Program-made: the position numbers and the translations under genes | Assembly: GCF_032461945.1 (NCBI RefSeq) | Contig: NZ_JAWCUD010000006.1 | Location: 62,001-126,000, forward strand | Direction of reading: 5' to 3' | Origin: Paenibacillus_E violae | Lineage (GTDB): Bacteria > Bacillota > Bacilli > Paenibacillales > NBRC-103111 | DNA: 64,000 bases | Notes under the pieces: generated by a model | Seen by the model: only the letters and a program-made list of their open reading frames with translations | What the model was told of the DNA's origin: nothing | Database searches by the model: none | Part shown: in pieces, positions 1 to 8,481 of the stretch | How positions within the stretch are numbered: the stretch's first letter is position 1 | How the letters are laid out: each line of letters begins with the position of its first letter

Positions 1-57
1 AAGGCGGTCTTCAAGCATTATGCAAAAATTATGGACTTGATGCGGAGTAAAGCTTAA
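1..57 (+). CDS. C-terminal end of an unidentified protein (partial)
   Basis: Frame 1 is open from the first base and ends in TAA at 55-57, giving an 18-residue basic, helical-looking tail (ending MDLMRSKA). A hairpin follows directly at 65-91, as expected for the end of a transcription unit. The start lies outside the window, and the tail is too short to assign a family. Confidence 0.5.
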   Translation, partial: KAVFKHYAKIMDLMRSKA

Positions 58-64
58 ACTAGGT

Positions 65-97
65 GGGGTGGTGCAGTTTAGGCATCACCCCTTTGCT
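65..97 (+). terminator. Terminator-like hairpin after the first partial gene
   Basis: GGGGTGGTGC (65-74) pairs with GCATCACCCC (82-91) with one G-T pair and a 7-base loop, then CTTTGC. The T tract is short, so termination may be weak. Confidence 0.5.
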
Positions 98-160
98 AGC
101 CAATAGGCATACTTCATCCAGGCACTAGCAAGATATGCTGGAATATAACTGGGAAATCAC

Positions 161-250
161 TTCTCCATCGAGACAGCTATAGTTGCAGGAGAATTATATA
201 GATACGGCGCAGCGTGTAAATTAAGCGCAATTGGATCTGACTCCTCAGAT
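161..250 (+). promoter_or_regulatory. Possible structured 5' leader of the TerC-family gene
   Basis: The 254 bases between the first terminator and the TerC gene hold no convincing reading frame. They contain TTCTCC (161-166) pairing with GGAGAA (188-193) and a perfect 6-bp hairpin ATCTGA/TCAGAT (235-240, 245-250). TerC genes in Bacillus often follow a Mn2+-sensing yybP-ykoY riboswitch, but I do not see that motif's conserved boxes here. The leader is therefore unclassified. Confidence 0.25.
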
Positions 251-311
251 GGGTATGAGAATGGGTTGCAGGCAGTAAATACTAGGGAAAATTACAGGAG
301 GGTCAAGGCGC

Positions 312-1055
312 ATGGCAGATTTTTTTCAAAGTTTCATCAATAACTTTCTTAGTTTTTTTAGCTGGGAAGTGTTATCGGAAACAGTGACAGATCCCGTAAA
401 CTGGGGGATTATCGGTACACTTGTTATCTTAGAGGGCTTGCTTTCGGCGGATAATGCGTTAGTACTAGCGGTTATGGTTAGACACTTACCTAAGGAACAG
501 CAGAAAAAGGCGTTATTTTACGGACTTATTGGTGCTTACATCTTTAGATTTGTAGCTATCGGTGTGGGTACTTTCTTAGTTCAAATTACATGGATTAAAG
601 TACTTGGTGGTCTTTATCTCCTCTGGATCGCAATCAGTAATCTCTTCTTCAAGAAACATGAAGAGGATGAGAATGGTGAAGTGAAGAACAAAGGTCTTTC
701 CTTCTGGCGTACAGTATTAGCGGTAGAAGTGATGGATATTGCATTTAGTGTAGACAGCGTGCTTGCTGCTTTTGGTGTCAGCGAAAAGGTGTGGGTACTG
801 TTCCTCGGAGGTATTTTGGGCGTACTCATGATGAGAGGTGTGGCGCAAGTCTTCTTGAAATTAATTGATAAAATTCCGGAATTGGAAAAAACAGCGTTCA
901 TTCTTATTATCGTGATCGGTCTTAAGATGATTGCCGGCGCATTTGGTATCCATATCTCCCATGTTCTTTTCTTCTCCGTGATTATTGCTTTGTTTGGCGG
1001 AACGATTATTCTCAGCCTACTTCGCAATAAGAACAAAACGGAATCTCACAACTAA
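312..1055 (+). CDS. TerC-family integral membrane protein (YkoY/YceF-like)
   Basis: A 247-residue multi-pass membrane protein. The TerC signature EGLLSADNALVLAVMV lies near residues 40-55 and a second acidic membrane motif, VEVMDIAFSVDSVLAAFGV, near 138-156. The repeated membrane-embedded Asp/Glu residues (SADNA, SVDSV) are typical of the family, whose Bacillus members are linked to Mn2+ export or metallation of secreted proteins. A charged cytoplasmic loop (KKHEEDENGEVKNK) separates the two halves. The start is well placed behind AGGAGGG (296-302). No tellurite or stress operon genes are adjacent, so a metal role is inferred from the family. Confidence 0.85.
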   Translation: MADFFQSFINNFLSFFSWEVLSETVTDPVNWGIIGTLVILEGLLSADNALVLAVMVRHLPKEQQKKALFYGLIGAYIFRFVAIGVGTFLVQITWIKVLGGLYLLWIAISNLFFKKHEEDENGEVKNKGLSFWRTVLAVEVMDIAFSVDSVLAAFGVSEKVWVLFLGGILGVLMMRGVAQVFLKLIDKIPELEKTAFILIIVIGLKMIAGAFGIHISHVLFFSVIIALFGGTIILSLLRNKNKTESHN

Positions 1056-1131
1056 AAAGAGCGCATAATTGAAACTGTGCATCATATCTTTGAATAAGAG
1101 GATCTCAACTCATTCAAAGAAGGTGCACAGC

Positions 1132-1233
1132 ATGATAATAGGCGGGTTTATACTCTTTGGAATCATTCTCGTGCTCATTGTCGTCGCAGCCTCTGAAAAA
1201 GCAGAATCTGTGTCCAAATTTATCGATAAATAG
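1132..1233 (+). CDS. Small single-pass membrane peptide (33 aa)
   Basis: ATG at 1132 opens a 33-codon frame ending TAG (1231-1233). It has one hydrophobic helix (IIGGFILFGIILVLIVVAA) followed by a charged tail, SEKAESVSKFIDK. An AAGAAGG element lies about 8 bases upstream and a strong terminator begins 8 bases after the stop, so it looks like an independent short transcript. I do not recognise the family. Small hydrophobic frames can occur by chance, but signals on both sides favour a real gene. Confidence 0.5.
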   Translation: MIIGGFILFGIILVLIVVAASEKAESVSKFIDK

Positions 1234-1241
1234 ACACCTAT

Positions 1242-1267
1242 GAAACCTGTAAAGGTTTCTTTTTTTT
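1242..1267 (+). terminator. Rho-independent terminator after the 33-aa peptide gene
   Basis: GAAACC (1242-1247) and GGTTTC (1254-1259) form a short stem with a 6-base loop followed by eight T residues (1260-1267). Confidence 0.75.
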
Positions 1268-1333
1268 GATTCGATTTGGTAGAATATAAAGGTAGAGTCG
1301 AAAAGAAGGCAGTTAAGAAAAAGGAGCTGTAAC

Positions 1334-1942
1334 ATGCTGCAATTAAGCGATAGTCAGCTTGCAACAATGTGGACTCAAGGGGATTCCAAAGCGTTCAGCC
1401 GACTTCTTGAGCTGTATAAGGACAGAATTTACCGTTTAGCCTATCGGATACTGCGCAACAAATCGGATTCGGAGGATGTCGTACAAGAGACTTTTTTACG
1501 GGCGTATCAGCACTCCCATCGCTTTGACGCAAGCAAAAATTTCTCTACTTGGATTTTTAGCATTGGCAAAAATGTGACCATTGATTTTTTGCGTAAAAAG
1601 AAGGCGGAGTTGTCCATGGATACGAATCCAAATCCGTTTCAAGATGCGCTGCCTTTTTATGATAAGCTGACAAGCCTTGAGAAAACACCTGAACTTCAAT
1701 TAATTGAGCAAGAAACAGCCGAACAGGTAGAACTGATGATTCGCGAATTGCCCGATAAATATAAAACGCTGATCGTGTATAAATACTTTTTAGATATGTC
1801 TCTGGAAGACATTAGCAAAGAAGTGAACTTACCTGTTACGACGATTAAAACAAGGCTCTTTCGCGGCCGAAACTACATTAAACGTAAGTGGGGTTCGCTA
1901 TTCTTTATGCTGCAGAGCCTAACATCGGTTATTATTTTTTAA
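1334..1942 (+). CDS. ECF-type RNA polymerase sigma factor
   Basis: A 202-residue sigma-70 family protein. Region 2 covers about residues 25-95: DVVQETFLRAY matches the core-binding helix, and the FSTWIFSIGKNVTIDFLRKKK stretch (split here only in description) is the -10-recognition segment. Region 4 covers about 130-185, with a helix-turn-helix around LEDISKEVNLPVTTIKTRLFRG. The start follows AAAGGAGCTGTAAC. Most ECF sigma genes sit next to a membrane anti-sigma factor. Here the next gene encodes a pentapeptide-repeat protein, so the partner is not evident. The C terminus ends in an unusual hydrophobic tail (SLFFMLQSLTSVIIF). Confidence 0.9.
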   Translation: MLQLSDSQLATMWTQGDSKAFSRLLELYKDRIYRLAYRILRNKSDSEDVVQETFLRAYQHSHRFDASKNFSTWIFSIGKNVTIDFLRKKKAELSMDTNPNPFQDALPFYDKLTSLEKTPELQLIEQETAEQVELMIRELPDKYKTLIVYKYFLDMSLEDISKEVNLPVTTIKTRLFRGRNYIKRKWGSLFFMLQSLTSVIIF

Positions 1943-1975
1943 ACCTATCATTCTAGTAGACAGAGGAGCATCCGA

Positions 1976-2620
1976 ATGAGCACTTCCAAAATTGAAGCAC
2001 CAAAGATGCCGAAAGAGTTGCCTTCGATATCACTGCCCGATGAGGCGCTGAACTCGGAAGATAGCTTTCACACTGGAATTATAAGCGATTGTATAATGGA
2101 TAATCAGAAAGCGTCAAAAGTGGCTTTTGACAAAATTATTTTTCGAAATGTCACCTTTACACGAATTGCCATGAAAGACATTGAGTTGACCGACGTCATC
2201 TTCGAGAAATGTGATTTATCGAATGTAGATTTCGGAGAAGCTACGATTCATAGAACTGAATTTAGAAATTGCAAAATTATCGGGATGGATATGACAGGAG
2301 CAACCATTCGAAATGTGCTGTTCGATTCTTGTTTAGGGGATTATGTTAATTTCCGGATGGCTAATTTCAGACAAGTTGCTTTTGAAGAATGTTCGCTTTT
2401 AAGTGCTGATTTCTATGAGGCAACACTGCAAAAGATGTACTTTGAGACATGTAAGCTGGATCGCGCTCAGTTTACGGGAGCCAAGTTGGCTGGAATCGAT
2501 CTTAGTTCCTGTGATTTCACTAGTCTAGGCGTGGGTGTGGAAGAATTACGCGGCTGCATCATTTCGAGAGGGCAAGCTTCTGTATTTGCAAGTCTTTTTG
2601 GGCTTATACTAAAGGAATAA
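1976..2620 (+). CDS. Pentapeptide-repeat protein
   Basis: A 214-residue protein whose residues about 45-180 are a run of A(D/N)LXX-like pentapeptides (CDLSNVDFGEA, MDMTGATIRN, ADFYEATLQ, RAQFTGAKLAG). This pattern folds as a right-handed quadrilateral beta-helix. The N-terminal 30 residues are proline-rich and probably flexible. There is no signal peptide, so it is likely cytoplasmic. The start is behind GAGGAGC. It lies 33 bases after the sigma factor in the same direction and may be co-transcribed. Some family members mimic DNA and protect gyrase, but nothing here assigns that role. Confidence 0.85.
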   Translation: MSTSKIEAPKMPKELPSISLPDEALNSEDSFHTGIISDCIMDNQKASKVAFDKIIFRNVTFTRIAMKDIELTDVIFEKCDLSNVDFGEATIHRTEFRNCKIIGMDMTGATIRNVLFDSCLGDYVNFRMANFRQVAFEECSLLSADFYEATLQKMYFETCKLDRAQFTGAKLAGIDLSSCDFTSLGVGVEELRGCIISRGQASVFASLFGLILKE

Positions 2621-2646
2621 AGGCACTAGTGAAATGAGGGGCAACG

Positions 2647-3210
2647 GTGAAATTTGGTTTTGATATTGATGATACACTCATTAATTTAAGAGAACATGCT
2701 TTTCACATTTATAATCGCAAGTTGAATCAAAATATCGGGTTGGACGTGTTTCAAGCTTTAACTACCATGGAGATTCATGATGCTTTCGGGTTGACGAAAG
2801 AAGAGGGAGGGAAGCTCTGGCAGAGCCTCCGCGATGATATTTATTACTCTGACTGTGCTCCATTCCCGCATGCACGTGAGATCTTACACGAGTTAGTCAA
2901 GCAGGGCCATGAGGTTTACTATATTACGGCAAGAGCGAAAGAGCATACGGAACGGACGCGAGAGTGGCTTATTCAAAATGGTTTTCCCGTTGCAGAAGGT
3001 CATTTCTATTGCGGAATGAGTGATTCCGAGAAAGTACATATTATCGAGGACTTGAAATTGGATTATTATTTCGACGATAAGCCGAAAGTTCTTGAGACTT
3101 TATCTCAATTGCCAGTGAAAGCTTATGTAAAAGACCGATCCTACAATCAGCATCTTAATTTGCCACGGATAACTTCTTGGGATCAGTTGTGGGAAGAGCT
3201 GAAATCATAA
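2647..3210 (+). CDS. HAD-superfamily nucleotidase (5'(3')-deoxyribonucleotidase type)
   Basis: 187 residues with the HAD motifs of the NT5C/YqfW group. Motif I is DIDDT (residues 6-10) with the nucleophile Asp, the motif II Thr lies in YYITARAKEH, and the C-terminal acidic motif is YYFDDKPKVLE. The family dephosphorylates nucleoside monophosphates or related phosphates. The start codon is GTG at 2647 behind GAGGGG. It is 26 bases after the pentapeptide gene in the same direction. Its substrate cannot be read from sequence. Confidence 0.8.
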   Translation: MKFGFDIDDTLINLREHAFHIYNRKLNQNIGLDVFQALTTMEIHDAFGLTKEEGGKLWQSLRDDIYYSDCAPFPHAREILHELVKQGHEVYYITARAKEHTERTREWLIQNGFPVAEGHFYCGMSDSEKVHIIEDLKLDYYFDDKPKVLETLSQLPVKAYVKDRSYNQHLNLPRITSWDQLWEELKS

Positions 3211-3222
3211 TAAGCGGTATAG

Positions 3223-4524
3223 TTAAAAATTGACCGTATCACCGGGTTGTAAGGAAAGTAAATGTTCAATGCCTTCAGATGCTAGCTGCTTAAGCAGGGC
3301 ATCTGTTTCTTTTTTTGGAGCATGGACTAGAAGCTTATACTTGCTGTTTAACGATTGCGTCATCTTGCGCACATCAGGCAACCCTTGATGGATCTTGTAT
3401 CGAACCATTCTCAATTGACAGCCGCGCTCTTCATCGCTCATCGCTAGCAGGCGCTGCGCCCTTGTTCCCATAGCGACATGCCCGGTTAAAAGAATGCCAT
3501 TCGTCATGTTCGTGCGAAACTGCTCGTAGTACCATTGAGATTTGGGAGATTGCATCATCCCGTCACTTGTGAACCAGATAGCTGCCCGAGAATTGGTCAT
3601 ATCCTCATGGAATAATCGTTTACGTTGATCCTCATTGTGGATTAATTCAAAGCTTTCATTATTCAAAGCTTCTGTGAGGATGTGTTCCATGCCTGGTTTC
3701 AACCAATCGGCGTGTTGGAGCATAAGCTCCATAGCCTGAATGAGCTCATATTCGGCCCGTATCGGCGTTTCGGGGAAACGCTGACGCATAAGCAGGAGCA
3801 GGTCTTGCCCTCTACCGCAAACAGGAACAGGCAGCAGCAATTGACCACCTTCATTTAAAATCTCCTCAGCCGTAGTGAAAAGCTTCTCCAGCTTCTCGTT
3901 TTGGTATTCGGTATCGGTGCTATAAGCGGCATCGATAATTGCTACATCTACAGGAATGCCTCCATTGATGATGTCCTTAGGTAAATCTGTGCCCAGGAGC
4001 AGGGAATCTTCGCTGTAATCTCCGGAAAAGAACAATCGCTTCCCATCGATTTCTAAAAGCATCCATATCGAGCCCAGCATATGTCCGCTGCGACCCCAAC
4101 ATATGCTAAGTGTTGGAGAGAGCTCAATCCATTGCTGAGGCGGGGCCATGTCTTCGATGAAAACGTATTGGACACGCGCGATATCCGCTTCATCGTAGGG
4201 GAGTTCTCCACCTTGCAGTTTGACATGTTTCTCCCAAGCGGCATAATACCCAGGAAGCTGTTGAGCGGTTAGGCGGGTCGTATATACCTTGCCGGAATAA
4301 CCTAGCTTATATAGGGAAGGGATTGCGATTGAGTGATCTTCATGCGCGTGAGAAAGAAAGACAGCGTCCAATTCCGCAACTTTGGTCGGATCGATCAGCG
4401 GATATTCTCCGAATCCCTCCCGTTTTACACCACAATCGAGCAAAATGGATGTCTGTTCATTACCTATCCAATAACAGGAGCGGCCGTGCTCGCCAGCGCC
4501 GCCCCAAACGTTCAATTGCATCAT
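3223..4524 (-). CDS. Metallo-beta-lactamase-fold hydrolase, beta-CASP-like
   Basis: About 433 residues. The metal-binding motif HAHEDH lies near residue 60, with further conserved His and Asp residues in GRSGHMLGSIW and FFSGDYSED. A late LLTGHVAMGTRA segment resembles the beta-CASP region of RNA/DNA-processing nucleases. The ATG at 4524 overlaps the permease stop as ATGA, implying translational coupling. An in-frame ATG at 4536 is possible but has no better ribosome site. It is the last gene of the transporter operon. The nuclease role is family inference. No substrate link to the transporter is evident. Confidence 0.75.
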   Translation of the reverse strand: MMQLNVWGGAGEHGRSCYWIGNEQTSILLDCGVKREGFGEYPLIDPTKVAELDAVFLSHAHEDHSIAIPSLYKLGYSGKVYTTRLTAQQLPGYYAAWEKHVKLQGGELPYDEADIARVQYVFIEDMAPPQQWIELSPTLSICWGRSGHMLGSIWMLLEIDGKRLFFSGDYSEDSLLLGTDLPKDIINGGIPVDVAIIDAAYSTDTEYQNEKLEKLFTTAEEILNEGGQLLLPVPVCGRGQDLLLLMRQRFPETPIRAEYELIQAMELMLQHADWLKPGMEHILTEALNNESFELIHNEDQRKRLFHEDMTNSRAAIWFTSDGMMQSPKSQWYYEQFRTNMTNGILLTGHVAMGTRAQRLLAMSDEERGCQLRMVRYKIHQGLPDVRKMTQSLNSKYKLLVHAPKKETDALLKQLASEGIEHLLSLQPGDTVNF

Positions 4525-6179
4525 TCCACATTCCACTTTCTGTTCGTATTCATGTTGTTCACAATAAGCAGCAGCACAGTTGTGAGACCGACGGAAACGA
4601 CGGCCATCGCCATGCCGAGCGAAATTTGACCTTGTTCAAATTGAGCAAAAATATAGGTGGCCGACGTTTGCATCGACGGCGGAAGCACCATCAGCGAGGC
4701 GACTAGCTCTCTCAGCGAGATGGTGAAGGTCATCATCCAGCCGGCAATAATACCCGGCAGCAGCAGTGGCAGGACAATACGTCGGAACACGTACAAGGGC
4801 TGCCCGCCGAAGACTTGCCCGGCTTGCCGCAAGGATTCGTCCAGCTGGCCGTTACGTGCCTTGACGTATTGCACCGTATACGGCAGGAAGAACACCACGT
4901 AAGTGAGGACGACCATGCCGTAGGTGTTGTAGAGATGCAGCGGCATCCATGGCGCATTCCATAACATAATGAGTCCAACGACGAGGACCATATCGGGCAC
5001 TGTGTTCGGCAGCAGGCTGAACATATCGGTTATACGCTGCGGCAGGCGCTTGGCGCGGCCGATCGTTAAGGCGAACCAGGTGCCAAGCGCGGCTGCTAAG
5101 CAAGCGGCGAGCAGGGCGAGCCCGAGGCTGTTCAGCAGTGCTTTCATGCTGGGTGAGCCCCATTTCAGCAGCTCGCCGTAATGAAGCAGCGTCAGATTGT
5201 TCCAAGCCAGCCCGCCTCCGCGGAGCTTCATCAGCGAAGCTGAAATGATGGAGAAATACGGGATGCCAATGGATGCAGCAAGTAACAGAGCTACATAAAG
5301 CCAGGCTATCGCTTGCTGCCAGCCGAGATAGAAGGAAACTTTGTCACGGGTGCCTTTGCCGCCGACAAGATTATAAGAATTCCGGCGAACTACTACCGAC
5401 TGGATGTACCAAAGCACAAGACAGGCCAGTAATAATAGGGAGGCTAACGATGTTGCTTTCCCAAAGTCGACAGGCCAACTGGAAATTGAGGCTTGGATTT
5501 CGGTCGTTAACACGAAATACCCGATGCGCCGGCCGAATGTTGCCGGTGTGCCGAATTCAGCCAAAGTTTTGACGAAGATAAGCAGTGCGCCCATGACATA
5601 GCTGGAGAAGACAAGCGGCAGCATGACACGGCATAACGAATAAAAGAAGCTAGCCCCGTGAACAGCGGCAGCCTCTTCTTTGTTGCTGCCAATTTGGAGA
5701 ATCGCGTTGCGTAAAATTAAGTACAGAAATGGAAACAAATGAAGGCTCATGATGGTAATCATTCCAAATAAGCTGAAGAACTGACTGCTAATCCATTGCG
5801 CCCCTGGAAAAAATTGTTCAAGGTACCCGCGAGGCTGCATAAATAAGATCCATCCCATGGAGCCAATATACGGCGGTGTCATGAATGGTATGAGCAGCAC
5901 AATATCGAGCCAACGATGCTTGCGAAGCGGTGTTTTGGCCATGATCCAAGCTAAGGGCAGCGCAAGCAGCGTACAGCCAACCACGACCCATATACCGAGC
6001 ATTAAAGAGTGACTGAATACACCAGTCAGATCTTTCTCCAACACGACCCGAATGGGTGCCAATAAATCGAGCGAGCCATTCACCCAAATACTTTTGAATG
6101 ATACAAATAACAGAGGAAGGACGACCAGCATTGCTAATAGCAGCAATGCCAGAAACGTCCCCGTACGTTTGAATACCAT
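4521..6179 (-). CDS. Fe3+/phosphonate-type ABC transporter permease, fused two-domain (FbpB-like)
   Basis: 552 residues with about twelve membrane segments arranged as two homologous permease halves joined in one chain, the layout of FbpB/AfuB/PhnV-like permeases. The two binding-protein-dependent transport loops are at VHGASFFYSLCRVMLPLVF (about residues 175-195) and AGQVFGGQPLYVFRRIVLP (about 460-480). Each contains the conserved EAA-type Ala/Gly pattern that contacts the ATPase. It follows the lipoprotein gene by 24 bases and completes the transporter with the ATPase upstream. Iron is the commonest substrate for this family, but aminoethylphosphonate or other small solutes are possible. 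Confidence 0.88.
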   Translation of the reverse strand: MVFKRTGTFLALLLLAMLVVLPLLFVSFKSIWVNGSLDLLAPIRVVLEKDLTGVFSHSLMLGIWVVVGCTLLALPLAWIMAKTPLRKHRWLDIVLLIPFMTPPYIGSMGWILFMQPRGYLEQFFPGAQWISSQFFSLFGMITIMSLHLFPFLYLILRNAILQIGSNKEEAAAVHGASFFYSLCRVMLPLVFSSYVMGALLIFVKTLAEFGTPATFGRRIGYFVLTTEIQASISSWPVDFGKATSLASLLLLACLVLWYIQSVVVRRNSYNLVGGKGTRDKVSFYLGWQQAIAWLYVALLLAASIGIPYFSIISASLMKLRGGGLAWNNLTLLHYGELLKWGSPSMKALLNSLGLALLAACLAAALGTWFALTIGRAKRLPQRITDMFSLLPNTVPDMVLVVGLIMLWNAPWMPLHLYNTYGMVVLTYVVFFLPYTVQYVKARNGQLDESLRQAGQVFGGQPLYVFRRIVLPLLLPGIIAGWMMTFTISLRELVASLMVLPPSMQTSATYIFAQFEQGQISLGMAMAVVSVGLTTVLLLIVNNMNTNRKWNVE

Positions 6180-6203
6180 TTAATCGTCATCCCCGTCCGG
6201 AGC

Positions 6204-7310
6204 TTACTTTTTGAATAATTGTGTAAATTTCTGTGTCACACCAGCTTGATTATCATTCATCCAATTCCAGTCAACCTTAATAGCAGGAATGTCTTTCGCG
6301 CTTACTCTTCCTTGTACTTGGATATCGCTGCGTCCGGAAAGCAGGTAGGAGTCAGTAACCATTTTTTGCGCTTCGTCAGAAAGTAGGTATTCAATAAATG
6401 CCTTAGATGCATCTACATTTTTACTCGATTTCATAATCATAGCAGGTCGTGGTGAGATAACAGTCCCACTTGCAGGATAAATTAAATCAATTGGCTCGCC
6501 TTTCGCTTTGGAAGCATATGTCATGTAGTCAACGCTTGCCATTACGATGCTTTTGGCACCTGAAATAACAGGATCCATAGCTTCTTGGTTTGCGCCTGCA
6601 ATAATAGCGCCATTAGCTTTCACTTTACCAAACAAGTCCCAAGCGGAATCGCCGTTTTTATTCGCGTAGCCTGTCATGAAATCAAGTGCTGAACCAGACT
6701 GTGCAGGATCCGGAATATTCACTTTATCTTTCCATTCTGGTTTGGTTAGATCGCTCCACTCTTTTGGAGGGTTAGTAACTGTCTTGGTGTTGTAAGCAAT
6801 ACCTAGTGCAGATAGGCTGTAGCTGAAATAATTTCCATCCTTATCGGAGTAATCAGAGATCAACTTGTCAGCATTTTTAGCTTCTTTGAAAGGGAGTGTT
6901 AGTCCGCTTTTTGTCATACCAATTGCTGAAGGGAGGGAAGCTAAGACAACCACGTCAACAACAGGATTTGCTTTTTCAGCTTCCATACGAGCTAAAATTT
7001 TACCTGTTGTGCCTTGGAACATTTCAACTTCCACACCTGTTTTGGCTTTAAAACCTTTTTGGATATTGGTAGCGAGATCAGCGGGGCCTGCACTGTAAAC
7101 AACAATTTTTCCGCTAAGCTTTTTAGCCTCAGGCGTTGGTGCAACTGTTGCAGCAGCCGTTGAAGCAGTTGACGCAGCCGGAGTAGCAGTAGATGGGCTT
7201 GAATTAGAGGTTTTGCTAGCTGTACCGCAGCCAGTTAAGCTAACACCTAGTAGAACGGACATCAAGGCTATGGTACTCATTTGAAAGTTCTTCTTCATTT
7301 TCGTTTTCAT
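6204..7310 (-). CDS. Extracellular solute-binding lipoprotein (FbpA/AfuA-like)
   Basis: 368 residues. A lipoprotein signal peptide ends at LLGVSLTGCG (lipobox Cys near residue 28), followed by a Ser/Thr/Ala-rich linker to about residue 65. The body is a family 1 extracellular binding protein of the ferric-iron/AfuA type (KIVVYSAGPADLA, MDPVISGAKSIVMASVDYM, IDLIYPASGTVISPRPAMI). The start follows GAGAGGGTG with 8-base spacing. It sits between the ATPase and permease genes. Tyrosines typical of FbpA iron sites are not clearly placed, so the ligand remains open. Confidence 0.85.
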   Translation of the reverse strand: MKTKMKKNFQMSTIALMSVLLGVSLTGCGTASKTSNSSPSTATPAASTASTAAATVAPTPEAKKLSGKIVVYSAGPADLATNIQKGFKAKTGVEVEMFQGTTGKILARMEAEKANPVVDVVVLASLPSAIGMTKSGLTLPFKEAKNADKLISDYSDKDGNYFSYSLSALGIAYNTKTVTNPPKEWSDLTKPEWKDKVNIPDPAQSGSALDFMTGYANKNGDSAWDLFGKVKANGAIIAGANQEAMDPVISGAKSIVMASVDYMTYASKAKGEPIDLIYPASGTVISPRPAMIMKSSKNVDASKAFIEYLLSDEAQKMVTDSYLLSGRSDIQVQGRVSAKDIPAIKVDWNWMNDNQAGVTQKFTQLFKK

Positions 7311-7349
7311 TTTACATGCACCCTCTCAATTTTGGTTAATTTCAACTCA

Positions 7350-8312
7350 CTACAATTCATGAATCTGTTCTTTTGAAATATAAAGGTTTACATTTTCACC
7401 TATCGCCAAACGTGATGGATGATAGGCCATCCAAACTTCCTTTTCACCAACATCTACGCTGATTTCATAGCGCTCGCCGATATAACTGACAGCTTGTACT
7501 ACCCCTGAATACATAAGATCTTGCTCCGTTAAGCGTACCCAACGGATATGCTCAGGGCGAATGAGCCGCTTGTCCGTCTCCAGCCAATTGGTTTTACCGA
7601 TAAAACGGGCTGTAAACGGGTGGGTAGGCTTACAGTAAATGGCTTCAGGTGTGTCTTTCTGCAAAATGACCCCGCTCTGCATGACGACAATTTCATCCGA
7701 CATGGACATGGCTTCGATTTGGTCGTGTGTCACATAAATGGCCGTGAAGCCAATATTTCGTACCAGATTCATAAGTTCGATACGCATTTCTTCGCGCAAT
7801 AGAGCGTCTAAAGCGCTCATGGGCTCATCGAATAAGACTAGCTGTGGACGAACTACAATGGCCCGGGCAAGTGCGACTCGCTGTTGTTGGCCGCCGGACA
7901 GTTGATGGGGATATCGCTTCTCCATTCCCATTAGCTGAACCAAATCAATAGCTTCCATTGCACGTTGACGCCAATTTGTTGTATCGCCTTTTGCCTTGAG
8001 TCCAAAAGCAACATTCTCCAAGACCGTCAAATGCGGCCAAAGGGCAAAATCCTGAAACACCATACCAAAATCTCGTTGATGAACCGGGCGGTTAATTCTG
8101 CGGCTCTTGGAGAAGAGACAAACATCTCCCAAATGAATCTCACCTTGATCTGGAGACTCTAGACCTGCAATGATTCGGAGCAATGTTGTCTTACCGCACC
8201 CAGATGGTCCTAACAAAGTTGTAAATTTCCCTTTGGTAAGGGTTAGTTGAATGTCCTTGAGCGCCGGCGAGGCGCCGAAGGATTTGTTGATACCGTGAAG
8301 TTGTAAAGTCAT
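7350..8312 (-). CDS. ABC transporter ATP-binding protein (FbpC/PotA-like)
   Basis: 320 residues. Walker A is GPSGCGKTT (about residues 36-44), the Q-loop lies in MVFQDFALWP, the signature is LSGGQQQRVALARA, Walker B is LVLFDEPMSALDA, and the switch His is in YVTHDQ. A C-terminal TOBE-like regulatory domain follows residue 235. It is the first gene of the operon, 40 bases upstream of the lipoprotein gene. It is divergent from the LysR regulator across a 169-base region, which suggests regulation by that protein. Confidence 0.9.
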   Translation of the reverse strand: MTLQLHGINKSFGASPALKDIQLTLTKGKFTTLLGPSGCGKTTLLRIIAGLESPDQGEIHLGDVCLFSKSRRINRPVHQRDFGMVFQDFALWPHLTVLENVAFGLKAKGDTTNWRQRAMEAIDLVQLMGMEKRYPHQLSGGQQQRVALARAIVVRPQLVLFDEPMSALDALLREEMRIELMNLVRNIGFTAIYVTHDQIEAMSMSDEIVVMQSGVILQKDTPEAIYCKPTHPFTARFIGKTNWLETDKRLIRPEHIRWVRLTEQDLMYSGVVQAVSYIGERYEISVDVGEKEVWMAYHPSRLAIGENVNLYISKEQIHEL

Positions 8313-8376
8313 CTCAAGCTTCCTTCCGTTCTTAGGAACAATCTTAGTTTAGGTGAGCAAAATTAGCGGAGTGTCA

Positions 8377-8444
8377 ACTTAAGGTAAATCTATTGTTAAG
8401 TTTTTGTTGGGAAACTATTATTCTCCATAGATTTTTTCTATAAT
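8377..8444. promoter_or_regulatory. Divergent control region between the ABC operon and the LysR gene
   Basis: Two dyads are visible: ACTTAA/TTAAGT (8377-8382, 8396-8401, 13-base spacer) and ATAGA-N5-TCTAT (8427-8441). The second fits the size and A/T character of a LysR-type T-N11-A box. TATAAT (8439-8444) could be the -10 of the LysR gene, so binding at the second dyad would suggest autoregulation. No Fur-like box is present despite the iron-type transporter. Confidence 0.4.
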
Positions 8445-8481
8445 GATTTTGCAGGCCATGATGGATAAGGAGAGTTTTGAA

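Noticed and set aside
58..311. yybP-ykoY manganese riboswitch before the TerC gene
   Set aside because: The conserved boxes of that family are not seen; only generic hairpins are present.
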